DNA of 64,000 bases from Gymnopus androsaceus JB14 (GCA_009733575.1 ML769422.1:62001-126000); one strand, 5' to 3'. Shown: positions 43,992 through 57,200, counted from the first letter of the stretch. Program-made: numbers and translations. Notes: generated from the letters alone by a model not told the origin.

Positions 43992-46900
43992 TTAAAATGA
44001 AGAAGTAAAGTCCCTGAATGCCTCTTGCGCTAATATACCATCCTTTAGTTCCCTGTCTTCAACCACAAAACCATTCCCTTTGGTATCCGCACCCGCCTTG
44101 AGCTGCTGATCCCTGAATCTCCTGATTGCAGACAACCGCTCCTGCCAGTTCGTCCGCACCTCCACCCGTAAAGTATCTTGATCCGTCCGCGAATACACAT
44201 ACGCGAACCAATCTGCCAGCAGACTGAGCTCCCGTACTAACATTGGAAGATTTTCCACGCTGACGAGTTTGTAGTGTCCTACAGGCGCAAAATCTATCAT
44301 ACCCTCTGCACGCTGCACGGTAACCTTGAAATACTCGTTCTCATGCAGATTGTTCGAATACGCAGAGATATTCCCAACAGAGTGCGGCTCGATCACGATA
44401 TTGACGAATTGGAACTGTGTCGCGAGTGTATCGAAGCGGTATGGCTTTCCTGAATCATTCCACACAATGCGAACGAAATCGTTACCAATGTGGCGTTTTT
44501 TGAATGTAGAGTGTTCGTCGTGAGCATGAGAGGGCATCATCGTCGCAGTATGGTATAGAATCTGACCAATGTCGTCCCACCACGCATACGCGTATTCGCC
44601 ATCTTCGTCTGGATCGAGGCCTCCAGCATAGACATCGATCTGGCCACGAAGATTGATCAAACGACCGATGCCCTCGAGGAAACGGGTGTAAGCGGGAGAT
44701 CCATGCGAGTTGCGTAGAATCTCGACTTCGCTCGTTTGACCTGGTGCAACATACATGATTCCCACTTTATGGGTGTCGATAACAGGCATCCGGTCAAGAT
44801 TGCGAGTGAATTTTGGAACGTCGGTCGAGTCGAGGAGTATTCGCACATTGGAGGGCCCAAGACGATCCGGGTAAGAGGAAAGTTGTAGAGCGAAGAAGGA
44901 GGGATCGATAGCAACGTCTTTGCGCCTCTGAGATGGAGCTGTTCCACTCCAGACGTATCCCGCCAATGGATCCGGTCGAGTAGGCTCTTCCTTATCATTA
45001 TCTGGCTGTGATAATAAATCCTGGACCAGATTTTTGCGTTCTTCATTCTAGAAACAAATTTCAGAGCCATGCTTGAGAATAAAGCAAAATGAAATTTACC
45101 TCTTCCATTTCCCCCTCATCAGCATCTGGCCTATGAGCACGAGAAATATCACGATCCATGAGATAAGCAGCTGGGATCGTGAGCATGTCCGGGTCTACAT
45201 CTCCGGGACCCACTAACGGAACATTCTCCAGCCTTCCCAAAAACTTGGTATACCCCGATGGTCTCCGGGAAAGAATTTCGATCCAGCCACGTTTTCTTAA
45301 AACTCGAATCGTAACAACGGAATTACCAAGGAGCCAAGTTTTCTCGCTCGCAGCAGTGTCTGCAAGCGAACGAGAGCCGTTCGCTTCAGGATCAGACAAC
45401 ATGGTTGGATTCGTGACCATGTCCTGCAGAAGGGAGTTGGTAGGACGTGGATCAGCGCTGGCATAAGTGTATCTGGCCAACCAGTCGAAACACACTTCCG
45501 TTGGATCATCAATTTGGTTATTTCCTTCGTTGGCGAGGAGTAGCTGTCTGGTGATGTACCGAAGGTATTTCGGCCGATCTGGTAGCTTGACTGCCAAAAA
45601 CCAGACATAGACCAGATGGTAAGATAGTATACGAACATGCTGAGATAGGGCCCAGGAGTTCATGGGGGAGTCGGGTGAATCCGCCTTGGTCATCCTGTTA
45701 TGGTGTTGTAGATACTGGAGAGCAACACCAAACACCATTTTATAATCGTCTTCGATAAAGTTACTGTACAGCGGAGGATGAGAGCCGATGATGGAGAGAA
45801 AGCTGAGGATATGGACAGCCATATCTGGGTTCGACATGATTTGAGAAAGTTTTATGAGGATATTATGAAGATGCCGTATGGTGGAAGATTGCAGCTCGAA
45901 GGCAGATACGGACAAGGCATGGAGGCAGCATATAATCGTCGCCGGTTGACCGCTGAGTCCACCGAGGAAGACTTCCGCCAACGAGTGCCTCTGCTTGATG
46001 TCAAAGTACCTTTTATAGCTGACCAACACGGATAATGTATGATAAACTAAGCCATGCGCATCCCGTACTTTTATACCAACAGACCATCGGTCGATACTCC
46101 GGGCAAACCCCCCAGTCTTCGAGGATTCCTAGACACAACGTAGTGAGGATTTTGGAAATGACGGCACGAGATTTAGGTCCACAAAAGAGATGTTTGTTTG
46201 AAAGTTGGACAGGAAGATGGCAGAGCACATAGGACAGGATATCCCAGCTCTTTTCCGACTCCAAAATCGTAAGAAGAGCAGAAAGGTATTCCGATACAGG
46301 AATGACCACCACACCTTCTGGACCGTTAGGATCATAGGAGCCCAGCATTTCACTGGGCGTATCTACCGTGGATACAGAGAAGGGCAACTGTTCCGGGACT
46401 CTCCACAAGTAGGCTCTGTTGCGGACCCTAGGTACGGGTACGTTCTGAGCGGGTGCACGGGAACGACTTCTGCTAGTGGCGTTTCTACTGAACGACTGCG
46501 AGGGTACCCCGCCTCGTCCTCTGGGAGTAACGCTATCCCGTTCGGTTGGTGGCATTCGCGCCCGGGCTCGGGCTTTTCGTAGCTCTGAGACAGCATCGAG
46601 CGCGGGTGGAGGAGGTGACTCTGCTAAATCAGATGACCCCACACGATTGATTAATGCTGAAAGTGAAGCCACTTGACCATCCAAGTCGTAATCTGCATCA
46701 CTAAAATACAGTTTGTGGTCGCGATCTGCACGCAAGCGCATAAGAAATTGGAGCGCTGCTAAACGAGCACGAGCGGATTTTCCGTTAATGAGCAGGAATG
46801 TGAGGTTCTCGAAAATACGGAGTATATACGCGAGGACGTAGTCGAGATCGGAGGGTGAAGCATGAGGAGTGAAGCAGAGTTGAGAGAAGATAGATATGAG

Positions 46901-47473
46901 AGCCGAAAGGGCTTGAACAGGATAAGGAAGAATTGCAGGTTCTCGGGACGGAAGTGGACTGGGATGTTCAGGAAAATCTTCCGATGGATGTAGTGACTGA
47001 GAACGTGAAGAGCCGACGTCAGGATGGACTTCACTTTGAACTCTGGAGAACATCGGCGAGACAAAAGAGGAGGCGATATTGTAAGTTGTCTGAGGAGAAG
47101 AAGGTCCATGAGCCTCAAAATTGGCCGCAAATTCCAGTTCATCCTCATCCTCATCGGCACCTGGCTCAGCATCACCGGCGCATTGTGCTAAAAATGCAAC
47201 AATGTCGGCAACGGAGGGACCCTCTTCTCCCTCTTCGTCTCCATCTGAGCTATTCTCAAAGATTCGAAGAACAACCTCATCGGCCAATATTTTCCAGACA
47301 ATGTCGCAATAATCCGTGTCTCCAGGCTCTCCTGCTACCACTCTCCGACAAAACTCGAAAACCAAAGTTGCCAATGGCCGACGATATCCGGGCATTAGAG
47401 TAGAGATGAATGTAAGATGGAGATCATTAGTAGCTGTACATTTCTGGAGTTCCGAGAAATCAGAAAAGAGCAA
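43992..47473 (-). CDS. tsc2: Tuberin (TSC2) homologue with C-terminal Rap/Ran-GAP domain, N-terminus short
   Basis: The C-terminal GAP domain reads HKVGIMYVAPGQTSEVEIL, YAWWDDIGQILYHTATMMPS and KKRHIGNDFVRIVWNDSG, where the Asn of HIGND is the expected asparagine thumb, then QFQFVNIVIEPHS. Middle tuberin blocks are VLVSYKRYFDIKQ, LHNILIKLSQIMSNPDMAVH and LSFLSIIGSHPPLYSNF. Tuberin is the GAP for Rheb in TORC1 control. An intron lies at 45048-45099. The C6 run 46108-46113 has one base too many: with five, WGFARSIDRWSVGIKVRDAH joins smoothly to YKRYF. No ATG is found upstream to the stop near 47541, and the ribokinase gene begins there. About 1,150 residues remain, shorter than usual tuberins (about 1,300-1,800), so the N-terminal HEAT part appears missing. 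Confidence 0.88.
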
Positions 47474-47544
47474 GCAAGCTCCGGATGACGAATGGGCGCT
47501 TAGGCACCTTTTGGGTAGAATTAGCGCCGAGCCTCTTTATCGAT

Positions 47545-48804
47545 ATGACCTCCAAGTGCATCATCCGCGGCTCAATCAGTAGGGACCCACACGTTCTGTT
47601 CCTGATAATCGCTAATTTTCCTCCAGATATTGACGAGTTTTTTCATGGTACGCTAAACGAATGCCCCTGGCGGTGACGCTTATGAACTATGGAACAGTAA
47701 AGGACATTGTTAGGCCGGGCCAGACTCTATCTGCTCATGGAATGTCCAAACGTGCCGGAGGAAAAGGCGCAAATCAAGCTGTGGCGGTCGCTAAAGCCGG
47801 ATCTTCCGTAGGTCTCGTCGGAGCTGTTGGTGAGGATGGCCGCTGGGTCGTCGAATATCTCAAAGAATCCCGAGTGGATGTTTCGGATATCGAAGTAGTT
47901 TCTGTGGGTATTCCTTTTTCTTTGCCGCCGGAAAATTCTCATAGTTTGTTTAGGAATCTACCGGTAGGGCTGTAATTCAGCTTACAGACGACGGTGAAAA
48001 CAGCATCAGCAAGTTCTGTCTCAACAATATCTTTCATACTCTGATTTGCTTTGCAGTTTTATTCAAAGGGGCCAATTACGCTTCACATCCCAAGAAATCC
48101 ATTCCAGCTGGCACATCGCATCTCTTGCTTCAGAACGAAATTCCTCTGGAAGATACCCTTGCCTATCTCAGTGAAGCCGCAAAGGCCTCTGCAGTTACCA
48201 TCTTCAATCCTTCTCCCATGCCTTCCGATGCAGAACTCAAGGCTTTTCCTTGGGATAAACTCACATGGCTGATCGTGAACGAAGGGGAAGCCTCCGATAT
48301 GTACAAGACCCTTTCAGGCGGTTCTATTCACAGTATCCCTGACATTCAGTGGGTCCCCATACGCCCACTTATCTGCTTATCCCACTTTGCTTCAACTGTC
48401 TTCTCAAATTCCCCAGACGAATTTAGTTTGCACTTTGGGCGCGGCGGGTGTGCTTACATTAATTCCATCCCTCGGAGCCTCCCCTGGACTCAATTCCGAA
48501 CCGATATTCCTTCCTGCCGCGAAGCTTCAGAGGGGTGTAGTCGATACAACGGGAGCCGGAGATTGCTTCGCTGGATACATGGTCGCAGGTTTGATGAAAT
48601 TGCACGACGAAGGGATAAAGGTACTTCAACGAGAGCATATTGTTGCTGTGCTGAAACGATGCGTTCCAAGTAAGGGTATCGTTTCTTCATTCCAGTCCTC
48701 TCAACTCATTTTTTCTTATCCAGGCTGCCGGAATGTGCGTTGAAAAGAGAGGAGCTATGGAAAGCATCCCCCTTGCCAAGGAGATCGATGCCATGATACA
48801 GTGA
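47545..48804 (+). CDS. Ribokinase (PfkB family)
   Basis: Exons: 47545-47578 (MTSKCIIRGSI), 47627-47647 (NIDEFFH), 47698-47903 (KDIVRPGQTLSAHGMSKRAG, GGKGANQAVAVAKAGSSVGL), 47954-48008, 48057-about 48670, and about 48724-48804. GGKGANQA is the PfkB substrate signature; DTTGAGDCFAGYMVAG is the C-terminal anion-hole/catalytic signature with the base Asp. It phosphorylates ribose to ribose-5-phosphate with ATP in the cytosol. The intron 48009-48056 uses a GC donor (GCAAGT). Two surplus C bases (C4 at 48355-48358; CC at 48666-48667) must be dropped for one frame, giving VPYAHLSAYPTLLQLSSQIP and RCVQAAGMCVEKRG. Divergent from tsc2, with essentially no intergenic space. Confidence 0.88.
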
Positions 48805-49075
48805 ACCGTATTCCAAAACACGTATTTCAATAAAGAAACAGGAACGAATATTCGTGAATTTCTGCCTCAGCTCCTCGAGGATCTCCGCAAATCTCCACTT
48901 TCAGACGCGCACCTAGATATATCGCATATACCGTTCAACATATGGAGCAAGCCAGGTTCCCAATGTCGCTGCGCGCTTCAAGTTTCAAAGTAGTCCTCAA
49001 ATAACTCAGCGGTACATTCATTAATGTTTTCTATGTATTCTGTAGTGCTATATGGGCATTACACAATAACAATGT

Positions 49076-50257
49076 TTAATTCGTGCTCGTGCTATATCCC
49101 TTCACTGCAGTTATGTTCTTGCCTGTCGCTGCGGTCAACTCAGCAGCGAACGAATTGGTGAGGGTATCAATGTCCGTCGTGACGCTGACCATTCTGGAAG
49201 CCCTGAGCAAATCGCTTGGCTGCTTGTTCGCCGTTAAGACCTGTCCAAGAACCATTAGAACTGCTGATACTAAAGAAGGTCGCACGAAATCTCACAGAAC
49301 ATAGCCGCAACTTTCCCGTGTTTCTGTGCAGTGGCGAGAATTTTGGCCATGGCAGCTTCATGCTTCTCGCTTCCAAATTCCACTCCCATGGACAGTGCCA
49401 AATCGAATGGGCCAATCTGATAGCTTGCATTTAATAATCTGAAAACTGGTCGAATGCGATAGAGATAACTTACGAAAACGACATCGATACCCTCTTGGCA
49501 AATCTGCTCAATTTCCTCGACGGCCTGTGGATGTTCAATTTGAACAGAGATGACCAATTCGGTGTTGGCAGCAGCTGCGTATTCAGCTCCGAGAGCTCCA
49601 GCTGCACTGGTGAACATCGGTCCAAAACCTCGTTATGCCGACTGGCGGGTACTTTGTTGCACGAACAACTCCTCGGACGATTTCCTGGAAAGGATTTAGA
49701 TTAGATACTGCCGGAGAGCAGGAAGATGAACCTACTGCGCTATTTGCCATCGGTATCATTAATCCATGAGCGCCAGCATCAAGAGCTCTCTTGTGAAAAG
49801 GAGATAAATACACAGTACTTGAAGACTGAAGTAATGGCTCTCCGAAACCTACTTTGATCAACCAGGGCTCTTCGGCAGGAACACGGATAATAGGAGAAGC
49901 ACCATTAGCCGCAACGGTGTTGGAGAGATCATACAGATGTGTGTCTGAATTCGATAGTATTAGATGAGTATAGTGGGAAGCTTGAACGGGACACAAACCG
50001 TTGATCAATCCGTGTTCTACAGCGAAAGTTTAATCAAGAGAAAGTTTAGCAAGCAAGAGCACATACCGGCATCGATGAGGACCCAGGAAACGTTCTCTGT
50101 CCTGGCCATGGTACCCGCAATAGCGGTACTAGAAGAAACGATCAGGATAGATACTTACTGCAATAACTTGATCCACCGACCTTGGGAGAGTAAGCCAGAC
50201 GCCAGCAGCTTGCTCGCCTGCATTGAGTTTTTGGCGGAGAGGAATATTGAGAGGCAT
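49076..50257 (-). CDS. HpcH/HpaI-type aldolase (2-keto-3-deoxy-acid aldolase family)
   Basis: Start ATG 50257 gives MPLNIPLRQKLNAGEQAAGV then WLTLPRSVDQVIA; exons continue TMARTENVSWVLIDAEHGLI, TVAANGASPIIRVPAEEPWL, RALDAGAHGLMIPMANSAV, ATKYPPVGI, GFGPMFTSAAGALGAEYAAA and VISVQIEHPQAVEEIEQI, then GIDVVFV, GPFDLALSMGVEFGSEKHEA and MVSVTTDIDTL. Conserved family elements are the catalytic His region EHG, the metal-binding Glu in QIEHPQAV and the downstream Asp in GPFDLALSMG. These cytosolic class II enzymes make or cleave pyruvate/aldehyde adducts; the exact substrate is not deducible. Surplus A bases (T doublets on the plus strand at 49633-49634 and 49192-49193) break an otherwise complete frame. 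Confidence 0.85.
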
Positions 50258-50930
50258 GATAGTTTGGGAAAGGCAAGTCGCAGATCCATTTCGATTGGTC
50301 TATTTGAAAGGATGTGAAGGAGCATTCGGTTATTTCGGTCCGATTTAACGGCCTCGCTGATCCCGACAAAGCCGCGTTCCTTCCTCCCTCTCGTTTAACT
50401 TACTCATTCTTCTCTTTTCGAGCCAGAAGTAGTTGCAACGAAGACCGGAGCGGATAATACGACTGGATGACTCGGAAATTCGTACTTTGAGCTCCTTTAA
50501 TAGCTACACCTCGAAGCTCGTCGTCGAGCGAGCGGACGCGTCACGCGCCCAAGGTATCGACCTCTGTTTCATCTTCCTTCCGAAACCGCAGTGGGGGTGG
50601 GGCCCCAGCGGAAGCAGGAAGAAATATTATCTGGGGCCTCCTGGGGCTCCTCATTCTGGAGTAGCCTATCTGGACCTGGACTCCTAGACTTCCAAGCCAA
50701 CTCGACCAAGAAAACCACTCTCTACTTATGATAGAGGTGCTGAAACCGTATAATATTGGTAGAATAAACTTCTGTGAAGATCTCTGCTCTTGAAGTCAGT
50801 CCTGACCGCGCCAGTGAGGCGACAGTTTGCCCGATAATCTCGTCGCAAATCAAATTTCGGGTCCGCCAGGTCCCGATCGCACCCCCGTATAAAGGCGGAG
50901 AAGGAGCTCCAACTTCCCTCTATTTTCGCC
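50258..50930. other. Promoter region between divergent aldolase and sugar transporter
   Basis: Non-coding. The two genes are transcribed away from each other. A TATA-like CCCGTATAAAGG lies at 50884-50895, about 36 bp before the transporter ATG. Confidence 0.5.
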
Positions 50931-53337
50931 ATGAGAGCTTACCCCGTCTTGGTTGGTCTCTTTGCAGGACTTGGTTCGCACTTGTCTATCTTCTTGCCAT
51001 TTCTTTCTGCTAAGTTTATCATCTCCAGGTTCCTTTCTTTTTGGGTTTGTTTCCGTCCTCAGAGCATCACTTAACAATCACCGAACGAATTGCATAGCTA
51101 TGACACTGGTATCATAACAACTTCTATCGCTCATACGAGCTTCACTACATGTGCGTATTGCTACTCCTCTTTCACTGGCATGGCTAACGTTTCGCCCAGA
51201 TATGGGCAAACCTAATGTATGCTATTTGTTGAATCATCCGTCTCCCATGGATACTGATAGATTTCGACCAGACTGCCAAGACCGGGGCAATCGTAGCTTC
51301 ATATATAGCTGGAGAATGTGTTGGCGCTATGTTGCAGATGGCTTTTGGTGACAAGCTCGGTCGAAAGCGATTCATGCAGTGGTTGTGTATTCTTGTAAGT
51401 GTAATTATAGTTCCTCTCAAATATCAGTAGACTGAAAAAGATATATGTAGGTCACCATCGGAACAGTAATTCAGACGGCTGCACAGAATTACCCCATGTT
51501 CCTAGCCGGTCGTATCCTCACTGGGATTGCGGTGTGAGTCCTGTCATTATATCCATTGATGGATCACTGACCTGCTGGTTAGTGGAGGGCTTGTCGGAAC
51601 CGTTCCAATTTACAACTCCGAAATTGCGTATGCACAGTTTATCTCTTGGGGTGCGATTCACTAAATGAGCTCCGTTCAGGCCACCAGCGCAACGAGGTCT
51701 TGTTGGAGGGCTTTCGGGGTACATGCTTGGAGTTGGGGGATTCCTTGGTGAGTATAAAAGCTTGATATACTGCATTATCCACTGAAGTCCTGTGCAGCGA
51801 ATTGGGTCGGTTACGCCTGTGGATTCGCTTCAACGTCCAATTTCCAGTGGAGGTTCCCTCTAGCAATTCAGATACCTCCAGGAGTCATTCTGTTCATCGG
51901 CTTGCAATTTTTTCTACCAGACTCGCCACGGTGGCTCATTCGTCAAGGTCGCGATGAAGACGCGAAGATTGCATTTGCCAAAATCCGGGCTGACCTTTCC
52001 GCGGTATGTATACCTCAATCTTTTCATTATCATTACTCACTAGTTAAATCAGGAAGAGCAAGACCATCGAGTTCGAAACAATAAGAGCGCAGATTCTCTA
52101 TGAGAAAGTAAGATCTCTTCTTAGAGCAAGACTACGATGTTTAATACTTTGACCAGTCTATCGAAATTTCAACATTTTCAGAAGCATGGCAAAGATACAA
52201 GAGACGAATCCTGATCGCCGTAGCAGTTCAATCTATGACTTCTCTTTCGGGAGTCAACGTGATCAGTCAGTAGTAGATCAAGAGCTTATCTTCCAGTTCC
52301 AGGTTCTTACTTCATTCTACAGACTATTACCAGACGACGATATACAAGCAACTAGGATTTGCTGGACAGCAAGTTCTTCTGCTCTCTGCGATTTATGGAA
52401 CTCTCGGTATCTTCTTCAATCTTGTATCTGTGAGTATAAGCTATTAATCAAATACTTTTATGCTAATTTTTCCCTTGTCATTTAGCTGCAACTGGTTGAT
52501 AGAGTTGGTCGCGTTAAACTACTTGGAGGCACCTCTCTAGGGCTCTCTGCCATCTTGATTTACTGTGCGATAAGTAAGCAAATTTTGTCCGATAGTTCTG
52601 CTTTAGAACTTGACCTCTGCATAGTGACCAAATTTTTCGCAACGTCAAGCAACAAAATCGGGAAGGATTTCACGATTATGGGTGTATATCTCTACACAGC
52701 AATATACTGTAAGTTCATGTTTTATCAAACATTTTAGACCTTCTAATCTTTTGCCATCCAAAGACCTGGGTATTAACAGCACGACGTGGTTGTACGGCGT
52801 TGAAATCCTACCTATTTTCCTGCGAAGCAAAGTGTGAGCTACATGCTGTTGCTATTGCTATCCGCTTGTTTACTGATCCACATCTAGCACTGGTTTGGCA
52901 GCATGCTCACATTTTATCTTTAACATCGCTATCACGGAGGCTGGACCTACTGTGAGTACCCACTCAGTCCCATCCTTTCCTTCCTCATCGCGACCTTTGT
53001 CCAGGCTTTCGCGAATATCAAACAAAACTACTACTGTATGCACGACGATACACTACATATTTGAATTGTTGCTCACATACCATCACAGATGTATTCGTTG
53101 CTACGACCTTTGTATCGGGAATTATGGTCTTCATGTTCTTCCCCGAGTAAGTGACAGTCTTTCTCATCTTTGCCGTGAGATAACAGTGGAAATTTCTTTC
53201 TTAGAACCAAAGGTCGCACTCTCGAAATGATTGCGGCCGACTTTGGGGACAGTGTCGTCGACAGAAGTGTTCAACCTAATGATCAGAAGAAGGGTTCTGG
53301 CGTTGAGGAAGAGCGGCTGGAAAGCCTCAATGTGTAA
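50931..53337 (+). CDS. Sugar porter of the major facilitator superfamily
   Basis: Start ATG 50931 (MRAYPVLVGLFAGLG), many short exons. In order: FLFGYDTGIITTSIAHTSF, AIVASYIAGECVGAMLQMAF followed by GDKLGRKRFMQ (motif A of the family), VTIGTVIQTAAQNYPMFLAG, RILTGIAV, GGLVGTVPIYNSEIA, PPAQRGLVGGLSGYMLGVGG, FLPDSPRWLIRQGRDEDAKI (the PxSPRWL sugar-transporter signature), then ETIRAQILYEK, LQLVDRVGRVKLLGG and the cytosolic end TKGRTLEMIAADFGDSVVDR. Twelve transmembrane helices are expected in the plasma membrane. One surplus base near 52059 shifts the frame before TIEFETIRAQ. The substrate is probably a hexose or pentose; the adjacent ribokinase makes a pentose plausible but this is inference. 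Confidence 0.85.
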
Positions 53338-53623
53338 TCTATCCAATAACTATGGTCTATTATATACCTTGTATTGTTTCTTATAACTCTATCCTAACTA
53401 GTGGTGTTTCCTAAATTGGGTCGGTCAAAGCGACAAATATCACTAATATGCTTCCAATCCTTCTTACGAGCTTTTTCAACATTGTAAAACATGTTGCTTT
53501 GGCATGCTTAATCTAGTAAATCAACAGTCGCCACGGTCGCCCGTAACCGTGCGGGTGCGTATGGATTTCAAAGTCCGCCCCGGGAAGCTCCCGGGGTGAC
53601 CATGCTAGCCCCTATCTCAAACC
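53338..53623. other. Intergenic region
   Basis: Contains a short GC-rich hairpin CCCCGGGAAGCTCCCGGGG at 53579-53597 close to the next gene start. Confidence 0.4.
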
Positions 53624-54286
53624 ATGTCGACAACCATCAGCACTCGGATTCGTAATCCCTCCTACTCGGTAATCCACTCTTTTTATTATCTGTATTCAAG
53701 TCTGCTGAGACTCTCTCTAGAATGACGACCCCTTCCAAGTATGGTTGGCTGCGACTGAGGCCTGTCGCAATAACCTACGTCGATTCCTTCCCTCCAATCC
53801 AACAGATAATGACATACGGGAAGTTTGTCGTTTGGTTATTAAAGACTCCCGTGACAGTATCGACAACGCCATACAGACTGTACAGAACATCGGTTCAGGT
53901 CCAGATGCCGGGGTATGTCTTATCCCTTGTTCCTTTGCACTACTAATATCGCGGCGTGGCTTCTACAGGGGGTTTGTCCGCCTAATCACATCGATAAATA
54001 TGAGACGTACAACCTTGGTGGTGATATCTTTGTGCTTTACCACCCCATGCTTCGTTACCGTGACACAGTGACAGACACGTATGGAACGAATGTTGACCAA
54101 ATCCATTGGTGCCTCTATATGGCCCGTGGAGGGACCGACCGCAACCATTGCATTGATATCGACCAGAACAATATTGAAATTCACGTCTTTGATCCAATTT
54201 CGCAATCATGGCAGCATATGATCCAGTGCATGCATGCTCCTTGTTTCATCCAACACTGTAGCTCGATTCACATTCATGACTGGTAA
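53624..54286 (+). CDS. Small hypothetical protein of about 180 residues
   Basis: Three exons with in-phase splice sites: 53624-53668 (MSTTISTRIRNPSYS), 53721-53912 (NDDPFQVWLAATEACRNNLR, VCRLVIKDSRDSIDNAIQTV, ending NIGSGPDAG), 53969-54286 (GVCPPNHIDKYETYNLGGDI, FVLYHPMLRYRDTVTDTYGT, IHWCLYMARGGTDRNHCIDI, ending FIQHCSSIHIHDW). Cys- and His-rich toward the C-terminus; no signal peptide or known domain recognised. The consistent phases and codon-like composition support it as real. Confidence 0.6.
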
Positions 54287-57200
54287 CCGTCGGGTTACAA
54301 AGCAGATAGTTGTTCCTGTACCAAAAAGTTTGGAATGATGGTACACTTTGTCTCAATTTCATTTTCATAACTGTTATGAAGCTCATGTTCCATATTCACA
54401 GGGCTTGTATGTGCAGTAGCAGATGTAGAACTTAACTGACTGGTAAGTATGTATTTCAGTCTAAATTTGATATGTGACCTCATTCAGTTCTGAAAAGACT
54501 GGCCTCCACAATATCCTTCCCTTCCTTCCTCCAATAACATCACCATATCTGCCACACCGACATCATCTAATCCCTGCAGTGAAACTGATATTTGGTCAAA
54601 TTACTTTATTATTTATACATATTTAATTGTACCTGGCAGGATTCTCATATCAACTCACTTAAGATGCATATAATATCTGCCAGGAGTCTTATTAGACTGC
54701 TTAGTGGGGACTAGCAGGTGCAACTGTCAAGAAAGCATGAGTGAGGATGATGAGGGAGATAAGTATCCTTGTGGATTGGGCACTAGAGGAGCAACAGTAG
54801 AATAGACCATCAAGAAAGTATGAGTGAGCAGTTGGGAACAATATCATCTCACTTTTGGCTGAGTTTAAAATTGAAATAACCTTACCAGTGTAGAAACTGT
54901 GCCAAAATTGTGAGGTTGTTTTTAATGAAATTGAGCTAAATGTCACAAAGTTATCCTTAAAGGCTCCCAACAGTAAATTAAGATTACCATACTGAGGAAA
55001 AATAAACTGACATCAGCACTGTTTTAGGGTGGTAAATTAAAATTTCCTCAAAATTTCAGCCAAATTTCGGCCACACATTTATTGTGAGGAAAGTTGGAGG
55101 CCATTCAAAATAAACGCCGGATGTCCGCTGGGATAAAAATCAAAATATCAGCTTAGGAACCTCTGTGATGTAAGCATGAGGTCTTTTAAAATGACATTGT
55201 GGAGGACATTGGTTGGCAACATTGTGATGTCATGATGTTGTGACATTATGGACATTGAGAAATCAAGACTTAGTGACATCTTAGACATTGAGAGGTCAAG
55301 ACCCCATGGCACCAGGGATGTTGGTAGACTTTGTTACATTGATGAGTTAGATTTGTGCTAGGTATGAAAACCGACCAAACAACAATCACCCCAATCAGAT
55401 TAATCTGAAAGGTTTAATTTAATGCAAGGAAGGAAGTTGTCAAAGGTTCCCTTGACTACTAATTGATTCAAAGAGAAAAGCACTTGACAGTGGCACAGGC
55501 AGTGCAAATGAACAAGGTTTGTATTTGGAGGAAGGTTTTGAAAAGCCAACTAATGTACAACAACGTGCTGAACTAATTGAGGGGTAAAGCAAACACCAAA
55601 GCACGGGTCAAGTACGCCAACTCAACAAACAACTTTGCGTATCCGCACAAACACCGAGGCATGGGTCAAGTATGCCGACTCAACAAACAACTTTGTGTAT
55701 CCGAGGTGAAACACCCAAGCATGGGTCAAGTATGCCGACTCAACAAACAACTTAGCGTGAATCAGGAGCCTTTACATTGCTGCGCAATGATACTCCAACT
55801 CTCAGGGAATCCTGTGAGTTACCTAACAAGCTTATACGACTGCCGCGCAAGTCACTCAAGTAGGCATTTTTAACACACTCAGTGAAGAGCAGGCAAGAGG
55901 TATAATCTGTTGGTAAGCTAGGTAACACTCCGAGAAGTTTCCTCCCTAAAACTACACCAAGCCAACACTTGGGTCCAAGACTTTCCTAATCAACAATGGG
56001 CTCATTGAGATGTGCACATTAGGCTCCACCTGCAGTCCTAAGACTGATGTGACCTCTCTTTGAGATGCAAACCAGGAATGCTCGACTTAATAGCCGGGAA
56101 GTAGAATGAATTGCCTCAGTATTATTGAGGTTACAAGAAGGCCACCTGTTTCAAAGGTTGTAGAGGACAATGCAGATGTGTCTGAGCATGTATGAATCAC
56201 TACAGGTCCTAAGATAGAACTGTATTTCAGGTATCAAGTCTAACTTGTTATTCCGAGATAGAATAGCTACCCTTATATACTGAGTGAGATATAATAAAAT
56301 AGGAAAATGAGAGAAACTGAGCAAGATAGGATGAAACAGAATAAGTAAATAGAAAAAGATAAAATGATGTCCATATATGCATGTGTACTATGGTTTTGCC
56401 TCAATGTTTCTCTGCCTTGTTCATTTGTCTTCTTCGATTGGGTCAACTTTTGGGATTTTGGTTCGAATCAACTCAAGTCATTTGCCTTTTTACAAGGCTT
56501 GCCAGTTCCTTTAGCAGAACAGCCCTCAGAAGTATTTCTATGTTTTTCCTTGCCAATGGGAGACTATTTATTATTCCTAGTTCTGCGCAGTCTCGAGTCT
56601 AGATGCATAGTAGCATATGGATCTCGGTAAAACACTAAGGCTTGGATAGAAATCCTCCTTGGTCCTTCCATGCTCTAGAAGTAGCTACAGCAAGTTGGTC
56701 ATGTGGCTGCGTTGGCTTGCTGTGGCAATCTGCCTAGGCGCTTTCCAACAAGTGCCAACTTTTGAGGGCACCCGTTAAGGTACTTCCCCATCTCAGTCCA
56801 CCTTGCTTCAATTAATAAAATTGAGTGTCATGAAGACTCCTCGGTGAGCTGATTGCGGAAGCAATGCCTTGGTTAAGACTTTGACCCCTTGGGTATATCC
56901 TTTGATGACCTAGCCTAGTATAGCTGGTATGTGGGCTTGTTTATCTGCCTTGGTCAGCAACTTGTTATCCAACAAGCTTGCCTTGCTACACCATACCGCG
57001 CATAGGACTTTGATCAAGGCACATTCACAAAGTTAAGTATGGTACCATTGCACGTACCGTTACTCTGCAACCTCTCAGGTAGAATAGGTCCTTGGTAGAT
57101 TTTAACTATCAGCTCGGGCTCACTATAGTTCTCTTATTGACCATGTTTTGTTACAAACAGAACTTAGGATTATTGGTTCTGCACAGTTCTAGCCTTAGCC

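Noticed and set aside
47380..47646. Minus-strand ATG and frames that could extend tsc2 upstream
   Set aside because: They lie antisense to the first ribokinase exons and introns, whose splice sites and protein are convincing, and they need several frame changes.
55604..55760. CRISPR-like regular repeats
   Set aside because: Eukaryotic context, only three copies, contiguous tandem units with no unique spacers of constant length.
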